From: Fusobacteriaceae bacterium UBA2433 | GTDB lineage: Bacteria; Fusobacteriota; Fusobacteriia; Fusobacteriales; Fusobacteriaceae | Reading direction: 5' to 3' | Assembly: GCA_002342785.1 (NCBI GenBank) | Contig: DDQV01000072.1 | Location: 1 to 32,477 of the forward strand | DNA length: 32,477 nucleotides | Program-made: the position numbers and the translations under genes | Notes under the pieces: model-generated | Seen by the model: the letters and a program-made list of their open reading frames with translations, nothing else | What the model was told of the DNA's origin: nothing | The model's database searches: none | Shown here: piece after piece, positions 15,616 through 22,591 of the stretch | Position numbering within the stretch: position 1 is the first letter of the stretch | Layout of the letters: the number at the start of each line of letters is the position of its first letter

Positions 15616-17223
15616 ATGAATTATTATTTAGGAATAGATGTGGGAACAGGAAGTGCAAGAGTTGGTTTATTTTCTTCGAAAGGTAAGATGATAATATCTA
15701 AAAAAGAAAATATTACTTTATGGTCATACGAAGGGATTTATAAGGAACAATCTTCAGAAGAAATATGGGAAAAAATTTGTAAGATGACTAGTAAAGTAGT
15801 GAAAGAAAGTAAAATAAATAAAAAAGATATAAAAGGAATTGGTTTTGATGCCACTTGTTCCTTAGTAGCAATAGATAAAAATGGAGATCCTGTGAGCTTA
15901 AGCAAAAGTAATAATAAAAATCAAAATATAATTTTATGGATGGATCATCGAGCAGAAGAACAAGCTAACAGAATAAATAAAACAAAAGCAGAAGCATTAA
16001 AATATATTGGTGGAAAAATATCTTTAGAGATGGAAATTCCAAAGATATTATGGTTAAAAGAAAATATGAAAGAAAATTATGATAAGATTACAGACTTTTT
16101 TGATCTTCCAGATTTTTTAGTTTATAAAGCTTGTGGAGAAAAAGTTAGATCTGTATGTTCCCTAGGTTGTAAATGGACCTATCTAGCTCATGAAAAAAAA
16201 TGGGATGACAATTTATTTAAAAAGATTGGATTATCTGAATTATTAAAAAATAACTCTAGTAAAATAGGAAAAATTATTAAACCAATAGGAAGTATAGCTG
16301 GAAAATTAACAAAGGAACAAGCTAAAAAGATGGGGTTAGTGGAAGGTATAGATATCGGAATTTCTATGATAGATGCTCATGCTGGAGGACTAGGTGTTTT
16401 AGGAATAAACTTAGATTCAAAAAAAGATTTAAACAATAGAATTGCTCTAATCTCTGGAACTTCTAATTGTCATATGGCAGTATCAGAAAAAGATATTTTT
16501 GTCCCAGGAATATGGGGTCCCTACTATGATGCAATGTTACCAGATATGTGGTTGTTAGAAGGAGGACAATCTACAGCTGGAGCTCTTATAGATCATGTAA
16601 TTAAAAACCATGGTGCTTATATTGACTTAGTAAAGGACTCCAAAGAAAAAAAAATAGATAGATATATAAATCTAAACAATATTTTAGACTCAATGAAAAT
16701 AAATGAAATAGATTATTTAACAAAAGATATCCATACACTTCCTTATTTTTTAGGAAATCGATCTCCTATAGCTGATCCAACATTAATGGGTGTTATGACT
16801 GGATTAACCATGGATATTTCAGTACGAAATTTAGCTCTACAATATTATTCAACATTACAAGCTATAGCTTATGGAACAAAACATATTATAGATGAATTAA
16901 ATAAAACTACATTTGAAATTAATGAGATCTATATAACAGGTGGAGGAACAAAAAATCCATTACTTTTACAGGCCTATGCTAATATAACAGGTTGTAAAGT
17001 TATCATGGCTAAAGAGGAAGAATCGGTATTATTAGGAGCTTCTATCTTAGGAGCCGTAGCAGGAGGAGAATACAAAGATATATTCCAAGCTATCAAAAAT
17101 ATGACACAAGTAGGAAAGATCATAGAACCAAATTTCAAAACAAAAAAATTTCATAATAAAAAATATTTGGTTTTTAAAGAAATTTATTCCGACTATAAAA
17201 AATATGAAAATATGATGAAATAA
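15616..17223 (+). CDS. FGGY-family carbohydrate kinase, D-ribulokinase-like
   Basis: 535 aa from ATG 15616, behind GGAGG at 15607-15611; an upstream in-frame TTG (15598) would absorb the ribosome site. Motifs: LGIDVGTGSARVGLF, GFDATCSLVAID, WMDHRAEEQ, SMIDAHAGGLGV (catalytic Asp), LISGTSNCHMA and GGGTKNPLLL. The DATCSLV and WMDHRA blocks place it in the pentulose-kinase (ribulokinase/YDR109c) branch rather than glycerol or xylulose kinases. Because fucose isomerase also makes D-ribulose from D-arabinose, a D-ribulose kinase here would extend the operon to D-arabinose (inference). Separated from fucO by a hairpin and without an obvious promoter. Confidence 0.85.
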   Translation: MNYYLGIDVGTGSARVGLFSSKGKMIISKKENITLWSYEGIYKEQSSEEIWEKICKMTSKVVKESKINKKDIKGIGFDATCSLVAIDKNGDPVSLSKSNNKNQNIILWMDHRAEEQANRINKTKAEALKYIGGKISLEMEIPKILWLKENMKENYDKITDFFDLPDFLVYKACGEKVRSVCSLGCKWTYLAHEKKWDDNLFKKIGLSELLKNNSSKIGKIIKPIGSIAGKLTKEQAKKMGLVEGIDIGISMIDAHAGGLGVLGINLDSKKDLNNRIALISGTSNCHMAVSEKDIFVPGIWGPYYDAMLPDMWLLEGGQSTAGALIDHVIKNHGAYIDLVKDSKEKKIDRYINLNNILDSMKINEIDYLTKDIHTLPYFLGNRSPIADPTLMGVMTGLTMDISVRNLALQYYSTLQAIAYGTKHIIDELNKTTFEINEIYITGGGTKNPLLLQAYANITGCKVIMAKEEESVLLGASILGAVAGGEYKDIFQAIKNMTQVGKIIEPNFKTKKFHNKKYLVFKEIYSDYKKYENMMK

Positions 17224-17236
17224 AAAATTATAAATA

Positions 17237-17287
17237 AAAAAAATATGAAAAAAATCTCTCGTACTAATTTTTTTTTCATATTTTTTT
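17237..17287. terminator. AT-rich hairpin between the convergent kinase and pilin genes
   Basis: Arms rich in A and T (AAAATATGAAAAAAA and its complement) flank a TCTCTCGTACTAA loop and end in a long T run, 14 bp beyond the kinase stop. Likely a terminator for the plus strand, possibly bidirectional. Confidence 0.5.
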
Positions 17288-17327
17288 AATAACCTAAGTA
17301 TAAACACATACAAGTAAAATGAACTCT

Positions 17328-17816
17328 CTAAAAACTAATCCATTTACCACCATAAACACTATTGTTTCCATAAAGAATACCATCTACTTCTGCTTCTTTA
17401 CGGAAATTTAACTGAATTGAATCATTTTTTATCTCAGGATAATCTAGTCCTATAACTCCACCATAGACAATCTCTCCACTCATACCATCTCTACTTCCAC
17501 CAATTTTTAAGTATTCACAATTTGTTCCACCATAATATACTTCTTGAGTTTTTAAATTTAATCTTTTAAATATTCCATCTAAACTTAGAGCTCCTGAAGT
17601 TATAACTCCTGAATTAAGTGCAACGTCTTGAACAATTTGATCTATAAATATTATTTCTGCTGTTATTCTAGCTACTCCTAATACAACTATTGCTTTACTA
17701 TCTTTTGCCTTAGCAATACTTTCTCTTAATTTAGTTGTAAAAGTTATAGATAAAATACTAATTATTACCATTACTACTAATAATTCTATCAATGTAAAAC
17801 CACTCTTTTTTTTCAC
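17328..17816 (-). CDS. Type IV pilin-like / pseudopilin protein
   Basis: 162 aa with a class III (prepilin) signal: MKKKSG, cleavage after G6, then FTLIELLVVMVIISILSITF with the conserved E at mature position 5. The remainder is a soluble, glycine-rich globular part (EVYYGGTNCEYLKIGG; EIVYGGVIGLDYPEI) with no recognised domain. No prepilin peptidase, assembly ATPase or other pilin is in the window, so assembly must rely on genes elsewhere. It could be a minor pilin, a type II secretion pseudopilin or a competence pilin. Confidence 0.85.
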   Translation of the reverse strand: MKKKSGFTLIELLVVMVIISILSITFTTKLRESIAKAKDSKAIVVLGVARITAEIIFIDQIVQDVALNSGVITSGALSLDGIFKRLNLKTQEVYYGGTNCEYLKIGGSRDGMSGEIVYGGVIGLDYPEIKNDSIQLNFRKEAEVDGILYGNNSVYGGKWISF

Positions 17817-17955
17817 TTCTATCCCCCTATTAATTATTATAAATTAATCTTTTTTACTTAATTTCCCATTTTTTTCACACATTACAGTTATATTAACTTG
17901 TTTTTAACTTTTATAACTATTTTTTTATATTTTTTATTCCTATATAATATTATAA

Positions 17956-17993
17956 AAAAATAGCTTCCAGAATTATGTCTGAAAGCTATTTTT
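17956..17993 (-). terminator. Hairpin terminator after the 80-aa gene
   Basis: AAAAATAGCTT-c-CAG (17956-17970) pairs with CTG-a-AAGCTATTTTT (17979-17993) with one internal mismatch and an 8-nt loop, immediately downstream of the stop at 17999. T run on the minus strand. Ends the nqr-linked transcript. Confidence 0.6.
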
Positions 17994-17998
17994 AATTT

Positions 17999-18241
17999 TT
18001 ATCTCATATGCTTTTCTGTTTTAGATGATATACATTCTTTGGAGCAATAAATACATCCATTAGACTGTAAAAATATCTGTTTCGCTTTTTCTAAAGCATC
18101 TTCACAACAATCAAAATTTCCTAGATATTCTCTATATGCTGGAGTAGGAATTTTTTTACAATCTTCCCTATGTAATATATGGTCTCCATTTTCCTTGGGT
18201 ATTTTCTCAACATAATAATTTGAATTTTCTATATCATTCAT
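17999..18241 (-). CDS. 80-aa Cys/His-rich protein cotranscribed with nqrF
   Basis: Hypothetical protein of 80 aa: YYVEKIPKENGDHILHRED then C28, C45, C46, and GCIYCSKECISS near the C-terminus. The layout (Tyr-Tyr-Val N-terminus, HxxxC, YLGxFxxCxxAxxxAK, GCxYCxxxC) resembles a small uncharacterised Cys-rich family that I recall from anaerobes; this is memory, not a search. It probably binds a metal. No membrane segment. GGGAGG is upstream of its ATG, 36 bp after the nqrF stop on the same strand, and a terminator follows. It is therefore probably the last gene of the nqr operon. Function unknown. Confidence 0.75.
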   Translation of the reverse strand: MNDIENSNYYVEKIPKENGDHILHREDCKKIPTPAYREYLGNFDCCEDALEKAKQIFLQSNGCIYCSKECISSKTEKHMR

Positions 18242-18277
18242 ATCTTTTCCCTCCTAATTTTAATATCTAGAAATTTT

Positions 18278-19390
18278 TTATGAAAAATTGTCGTAAAAGA
18301 TATCTTTTATACCATTGTGATTTAAAATATTATTACACGCTCCTATCATCCCTGGACTTCCACAAAGAAATCCTTCCCTGTGTTTCGAAGGATCAATTTT
18401 AGAATTTAAATATTTATCTAAAACATCGGTGATCAAACCTTTTTCTCCATCCCAATCTTCATCAGGTAATGAAGCAGATAGTGCAGGAATAAAATGAAAG
18501 TTAGTCCATTTTTTTTCGATCTCTTTAAATTCATCCAGAAAAAATAGATCTTTAGTAGTTCTAGCTCCAAAAAAATACCAAACTTCTCTATCAGTTTCTC
18601 CTTTTTCTAACATATCATGGAACATAGATTGAAATGGAGCCATTCCTGATCCTCCAGCAATACAAACCATTATAGATTTAGAATCAGATTTTTCAAAATC
18701 ACCAAAAGGTCCAATTAATTTTAATTTTTCCCCTACTTTCATATAATTATGGACCCATGTAGTTGCTATTCCATCTGGTATCAGTCTAATTAACATGGCA
18801 ACTTTATTTTTTTCTGAAGGTTTAGAAGATATAGAGTAAGCTCTTTGAGTAGATTCTTTTATTTTTCCATAAGGTGGAACGACTAATTGAATATATCTTC
18901 CAGAAACAAACTCTATAGATTCCTCTCCTATTGAAACGACAACCTCTTTTATATCATATGTTAAATCATTTATCTCTTCAACAACCCCAGAAAATTCTTT
19001 GGCATTGAATAGTTCTTCTGGAATAAATAAATTAAGATTTTTTTTAACTTTTATTTGACATGATAATCTTATATTTTTTTCTATATCTTCAGGTGACAAG
19101 TAAGGTTTTTCAGTTGGAAGGATAGGCCCTACATCTGTAGAAATTTCACATTTACAAGCTCCACATCCCCCTTTCCCTCCACAAGCAGAAGGAATAAAAA
19201 TCCCTTGGGAAGATAAAGTTGTTAAAAGTTTATCTCCTCCCTTTACATTTAATATTTTTTTACCATTATTAATATTAATTTCTACATCTCCATAATTATT
19301 TACTTTTTTATCTAAAATAGAAATAATAAGAGCAAGTACACTAGCAAGAAGTGCAACGATAAATGGTGCAATAAAAAATTCCATAGACAC
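18278..19390 (-). CDS. nqrF: Na+-NQR subunit F (NADH dehydrogenase module)
   Basis: Oxidises NADH on the cytoplasmic side and passes electrons through FAD and a 2Fe-2S centre to the membrane subunits. 370 aa, somewhat shorter than the Vibrio protein (about 408). Order: one N-terminal membrane helix (residues about 5-27), a ferredoxin domain with ligands C70, C76, C79 (ACGGKGGCGACKC) and C111, a FAD domain with RAYS (183-186), and an NAD domain with CIAGGSGMAP and CGSPGMIGACN. The cysteine positions coincide with those I recall for Vibrio NqrF. Last of five nqr genes, 9 bp after nqrE. Its presence, and the lack of rnfB/rnfC, makes this NQR-type rather than RNF. Confidence 0.93.
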   Translation of the reverse strand: MSMEFFIAPFIVALLASVLALIISILDKKVNNYGDVEININNGKKILNVKGGDKLLTTLSSQGIFIPSACGGKGGCGACKCEISTDVGPILPTEKPYLSPEDIEKNIRLSCQIKVKKNLNLFIPEELFNAKEFSGVVEEINDLTYDIKEVVVSIGEESIEFVSGRYIQLVVPPYGKIKESTQRAYSISSKPSEKNKVAMLIRLIPDGIATTWVHNYMKVGEKLKLIGPFGDFEKSDSKSIMVCIAGGSGMAPFQSMFHDMLEKGETDREVWYFFGARTTKDLFFLDEFKEIEKKWTNFHFIPALSASLPDEDWDGEKGLITDVLDKYLNSKIDPSKHREGFLCGSPGMIGACNNILNHNGIKDIFYDNFS

Positions 19391-19399
19391 TCCCTCCCT

Positions 19400-19993
19400 T
19401 TATTGAACTACTAGCATACCAGAAAAACCTATAAATGCCATAGCCATAAATCCAATTGTTATAAGTGTTATTCCTGCCCCTTTCAAACCTTCAGGAACAG
19501 GAGCTTTTAAAACTTTTTTTTGTATAGCTGCCAAAGAAACAATAGCAAGCCACCAGCCTAAGCCAGAACCAAAAGCAAAAACAAGACTCTGAATAAATGA
19601 ATAACCTCTTATCTCCATAAATAATGCAACTCCTAAAATAGCACAATTAACAGTTATTAGTGGTAAAAATATACCAAGTGCCATATAAAGTGAAGGAGAA
19701 AATCGGTCAATAACCATCTCTAAAACTTGAACAGTAGCAGCAATAATTATAATAAAAACAATAAATCTAAGATATAAAAGATCAAAGGGTATTAATATAA
19801 ATTTATATACAACCCAATTTATAGCAGTAGTTATAGTTAGAACTGCCGTAACAGACATCCCAAGACCGTTGGCAGAATCCATATCTTTAGATATAGATAT
19901 AAAACTACACATTCCTAAAAAGTTAGCTAGTAAAATATTACTAGTAAATATTGAAGCAAATAATAAAACTAATGGATTAATATCTGGTGCCAT
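19400..19993 (-). CDS. nqrE: Na+-NQR subunit E
   Basis: 197 aa, six-helix membrane subunit (usual length about 198). It carries C29 (ANFLGMCSF) and C117 (LITVNCAILG), equivalents of the cysteines that, with NqrD, hold the intramembrane Fe centre. The GLGWWLAIVSLAAIQKK segment is family-typical and distinguishes it from RnfA only modestly; the neighbouring nqrF decides the naming. 10 bp after nqrD. Confidence 0.9.
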   Translation of the reverse strand: MAPDINPLVLLFASIFTSNILLANFLGMCSFISISKDMDSANGLGMSVTAVLTITTAINWVVYKFILIPFDLLYLRFIVFIIIIAATVQVLEMVIDRFSPSLYMALGIFLPLITVNCAILGVALFMEIRGYSFIQSLVFAFGSGLGWWLAIVSLAAIQKKVLKAPVPEGLKGAGITLITIGFMAMAFIGFSGMLVVQ

Positions 19994-20003
19994 ATAAAAC
20001 CTC

Positions 20004-20609
20004 CTATTTTGAACTTTCTTTTGAAAGTCTAATATTATTAATTATCCAAATAGCAATACCTAAGATAAAAAAAGCACTCGGAGCCATAATCATTATTGTC
20101 CAAGTTTGAAATCCTTCTGGCATAACTAAAATTCCAAATAGTGTACCAAATCCAAGTAACTCTCTAATAAATGCAATAGCCATTAAGATCCACATATATC
20201 CTAATCCTGTTGTAATCCCATCCCAAAGAGAGATTAAAGGTTTATTAGATTGAGCAAAAGCTTCAGCTCTTCCCATTATTATACAGTTAGTAATAATCAA
20301 ACCTACATAGGGTCCAAGTGATTTACTAATATCTGGAAGATAAGCTCGCAGCAGTAGATCTACTATAATAACAAAAAAAGAAATTATAAGAGTTTGTATT
20401 ATCATACGAACTTTACCAGGGATAAGATGTTTTATACTAGCTACAGTAAAATTAGTCAGTCCAGCAACAAATACAACGGAAAGAGTCATTATAAATGTAT
20501 TTGTTAAGTTATTTGTAACTGCTAATGTTGAACAAATTCCAAGAATTTGAACAAAGACAGGATTGTTATCCCATAAATTTTCTTTTAAGATTCCTTTATA
20601 GTTATTCAT
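20004..20609 (-). CDS. nqrD: Na+-NQR subunit D
   Basis: 201 aa, paralogue of NqrE/RnfE with multiple membrane helices. It starts with NLWDNNPVFVQILGICSTLAVT (C26), with the second Fe-centre cysteine C109 in GLIITNCIIMGRAEAFA. The gene start overlaps the end of nqrC by 8 bp (ATGAATAA), implying translational coupling. Confidence 0.91.
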   Translation of the reverse strand: MNNYKGILKENLWDNNPVFVQILGICSTLAVTNNLTNTFIMTLSVVFVAGLTNFTVASIKHLIPGKVRMIIQTLIISFFVIIVDLLLRAYLPDISKSLGPYVGLIITNCIIMGRAEAFAQSNKPLISLWDGITTGLGYMWILMAIAFIRELLGFGTLFGILVMPEGFQTWTIMIMAPSAFFILGIAIWIINNIRLSKESSK

Positions 20610-21204
20610 TGCCTACCTCCTCTCTGAGACTTTTAATTTTTTTATTTATCATAACTTCAATAGATTTACTAGTCCTAGTAGCCCCAACAATTCCATCGAT
20701 AATACCATCATCAAAATTATAATTTCCACTTCCACTACCTTGCACTACTTTAATCATATTTTTGTTGAGGGTTTCTCCCTTAAATTGATTTAAAAACCAA
20801 CTATCTTCAATACGACCACCAAGACCTGGGGTTTCATTATGAGAAATTATATCTATACCTTTTATAGTTTTTAAATTTTTTTCCATAGCAATAATACCAG
20901 TAACAGTTCCCCAAAGAGCTTTTCCTGAAAACTTACTCACAAGTATATCTTCTCCATCTATCTTTCCTACCATGGTTTTATCTACTGGAAGATCTAAATT
21001 AAAGATTGATTTAAATTGTTCTTGAATCTTTTCATCTTTTGGTTCTACTCCAACAGCTTTTAAAATAGCAGAGATTTCATAATTTTTATTATATTCAGAT
21101 ACTCTATCTTTAGTTCCAACATAAGTTAAAGTCAATAAAAATACCAGTATGAAAGTAATTATAAATGAAAAAATAGCAGTATAAGTCATTGAATTTTTTT
21201 CCAT
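20602..21204 (-). CDS. nqrC: Na+-NQR subunit C (FMN-binding)
   Basis: 200 aa: one N-terminal membrane helix (residues about 9-30) and an extracytoplasmic FMN-binding domain. The NqrC-specific segment GTVTGIIAMEKNLKTIKGI followed by ETPGLGGRI is present. FMN would be covalently attached to T176 in DGIVGATRTS, where the usual SGAT is VGAT (the threonine is kept). It needs the flavin transferase ApbE, not in this window. Somewhat shorter than Vibrio NqrC (about 257). The ATG directly follows the nqrB stop codon (TAGATG). Confidence 0.9.
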   Translation of the reverse strand: MEKNSMTYTAIFSFIITFILVFLLTLTYVGTKDRVSEYNKNYEISAILKAVGVEPKDEKIQEQFKSIFNLDLPVDKTMVGKIDGEDILVSKFSGKALWGTVTGIIAMEKNLKTIKGIDIISHNETPGLGGRIEDSWFLNQFKGETLNKNMIKVVQGSGSGNYNFDDGIIDGIVGATRTSKSIEVMINKKIKSLREEVGNE

Positions 21205-22098
21205 CTATCTACCTCCTTTTGATTTTAATTTTAATTTTAAATTTCCAATAGTTTCATCAAATAATGGAGCAAACATATTTCCTAATAAAATTGCGTAACT
21301 AGTCCCCTCACTAAAAAGAGAATAAGTACGAATAAGTGATGTGCAGATTCCAATAAGAAGTCCATACAAAATTAATGAATTATTTTTTTTAGGCGAGGAT
21401 ACGGGATCTGTAACCATAAATACTGCGATAAATAAAATACTTCCAGAAAATAAACTATAGATAGGACTTGCTCCTCCTAAATTAAAAAAATAAAGGATAG
21501 ATTGCATAACCAAAAATCCAACTATAGTAGAGATAGAAGATTTATAACTTGCAGTTTTAGTATAGAGTAAATAAATAAAAGCAATTAAGATAAGTATTAT
21601 AGAGCCCTCTCCAATAGATCCACTCTTAAACCCAGTAAATAAATTTAAAAGGGAAGGAAAATCTCCATTTTTTAACATTACAAGTGGTGTTGCCCCTGCA
21701 AAACCATCAAGGGATCTTGGAGCAATCCATCTATTAACTGTATTTGGAAAAGAAATATAGATAAATAATCTACCTACAATAGCTGGATTAAAAATATTTC
21801 TTCCAAAACCACCATAAACCATCTTTCCAAAACAAATCCCAAATATAATTCCAATTCCTACAATCCATAGTGGAACCAAAGGTGGCATAGAAAGAGCATA
21901 GAGGGAACAAGAAACGAGAACGGCTTCACTTATTTTTTTCTTCGTTTTTCTCACAAATAACCATTCGGTAAATACACCTAAAGTAAAAGTAACCACAATT
22001 ATTCCTATACTTTTAAATCCATATAAAAATATTGAAAAAACTAAAAGAGGGGTGAGAGAAATCAAAACTTTTCTCATAACTGCTTGTTTTTGAAACAT
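21205..22098 (-). CDS. nqrB: Na+-NQR subunit B, short RnfD-like form
   Basis: 297 aa membrane subunit with covalent FMN at T137 (DGFAGATPLV), GGFGRNIFNPAIVGR, and the C-terminal TDPVSS and NMFAPLFD motifs typical of NqrB/RnfD. It is about 120 residues shorter than Vibrio NqrB. Comparison with that sequence from memory shows that the soluble N-terminal extension and the long first loop are absent. The Gly-Gly pair implicated in quinone/korormicin interaction (G140-G141) is G41-V42 here. The start is secure: GGAGG 6-7 nt upstream of ATG 22098. First gene of the operon; no nqrA precedes it. Confidence 0.85.
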   Translation of the reverse strand: MFQKQAVMRKVLISLTPLLVFSIFLYGFKSIGIIVVTFTLGVFTEWLFVRKTKKKISEAVLVSCSLYALSMPPLVPLWIVGIGIIFGICFGKMVYGGFGRNIFNPAIVGRLFIYISFPNTVNRWIAPRSLDGFAGATPLVMLKNGDFPSLLNLFTGFKSGSIGEGSIILILIAFIYLLYTKTASYKSSISTIVGFLVMQSILYFFNLGGASPIYSLFSGSILFIAVFMVTDPVSSPKKNNSLILYGLLIGICTSLIRTYSLFSEGTSYAILLGNMFAPLFDETIGNLKLKLKSKGGR

Positions 22099-22420
22099 AT
22101 TTTAACCTCCAGAGTAAATTATTTTTCTTACATCAATAATTATAAAATAAACAAATAAAAATTTCAGGCAAGAAATAGTATTATATATATTACCAACTTT
22201 TAAAAACAAATCCTCTAATAAATAAAAATATTTCATTTTTTATTTGTAGATTAAAAATACTCTTTGTTTTAAAAAATATTTAAATTTCAATTTTTCAAAC
22301 AATTATAAAATATATTTTATAATTCTAAATTCAACCTATCTATAAATAAGCAGATCTTTTAATCTATGATATACTATAGTAAAAGAAATATATTAAAGTA
22401 AACATATGGAGGAAAATATT
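22099..22420. other. Gene-free divergent region upstream of nqrB
   Basis: About 320 bp of AT-rich DNA with the nqr promoter and, on the other strand, a TATACT -10-like box (22370-22375) for the tiny ORF. No reading frame with NqrA features is present on either strand. Confidence 0.6.
22180..22209 (-). promoter_or_regulatory. Probable nqr operon promoter
   Basis: Minus strand: TTGTTT (22209-22204), 18-bp spacer, TATAAT (22185-22180), leaving a leader of about 75 nt before nqrB. AT-rich context limits certainty. Confidence 0.45.
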
Positions 22421-22504
22421 TTGAGTCTTAAAAAAAAGGATTATATAAGAACTATTATTATTGGAATAATTAGTGGGATAGCTTTGTTAATAGTAACTAG
22501 ATAG
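22421..22504 (+). CDS. 27-aa single-pass membrane peptide (hypothetical)
   Basis: The reading frame TTG 22421 to TAG 22504 follows GGAGG (22408-22412) by 8 nt. An in-frame ATG at 22406 would give 32 aa but lacks a ribosome site. The peptide is MSLKKKDYIRTIIIGIISGI followed by ALLIVTR: a basic N-terminus and one about 17-residue hydrophobic helix. It has a -10 TATACT upstream and a strong terminator 20 bp downstream, so it looks like a complete small transcription unit. Too short to assign to any family; it could be an untranslated small RNA instead. Confidence 0.45.
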   Translation: MSLKKKDYIRTIIIGIISGIALLIVTR

Positions 22505-22523
22505 AAAACTAAATAAATTATAA

Positions 22524-22567
22524 AAAAAAAGGAACTAAATTTCATATAGAATTTAGTTCCTTTTTTT
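22524..22567. terminator. Strong bidirectional terminator
   Basis: 18-bp perfect stem (22524-22541 / 22550-22567, core GGAACTAAATT) with an 8-nt loop, A-rich on one side and T7 on the other. It lies between the 27-aa ORF and the end of the convergent antiporter gene. Confidence 0.8.
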
Positions 22568-22591
22568 AGTTTTAAAACTGATAAAATATAT

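Noticed and set aside
18278..22098. RNF complex (rnfDGEA)
   Set aside because: The core subunits are homologous to RNF, but the NqrF-type FAD/2Fe-2S subunit is present, no rnfB/rnfC is visible, and the B-C-D-E-F order is that of nqr.
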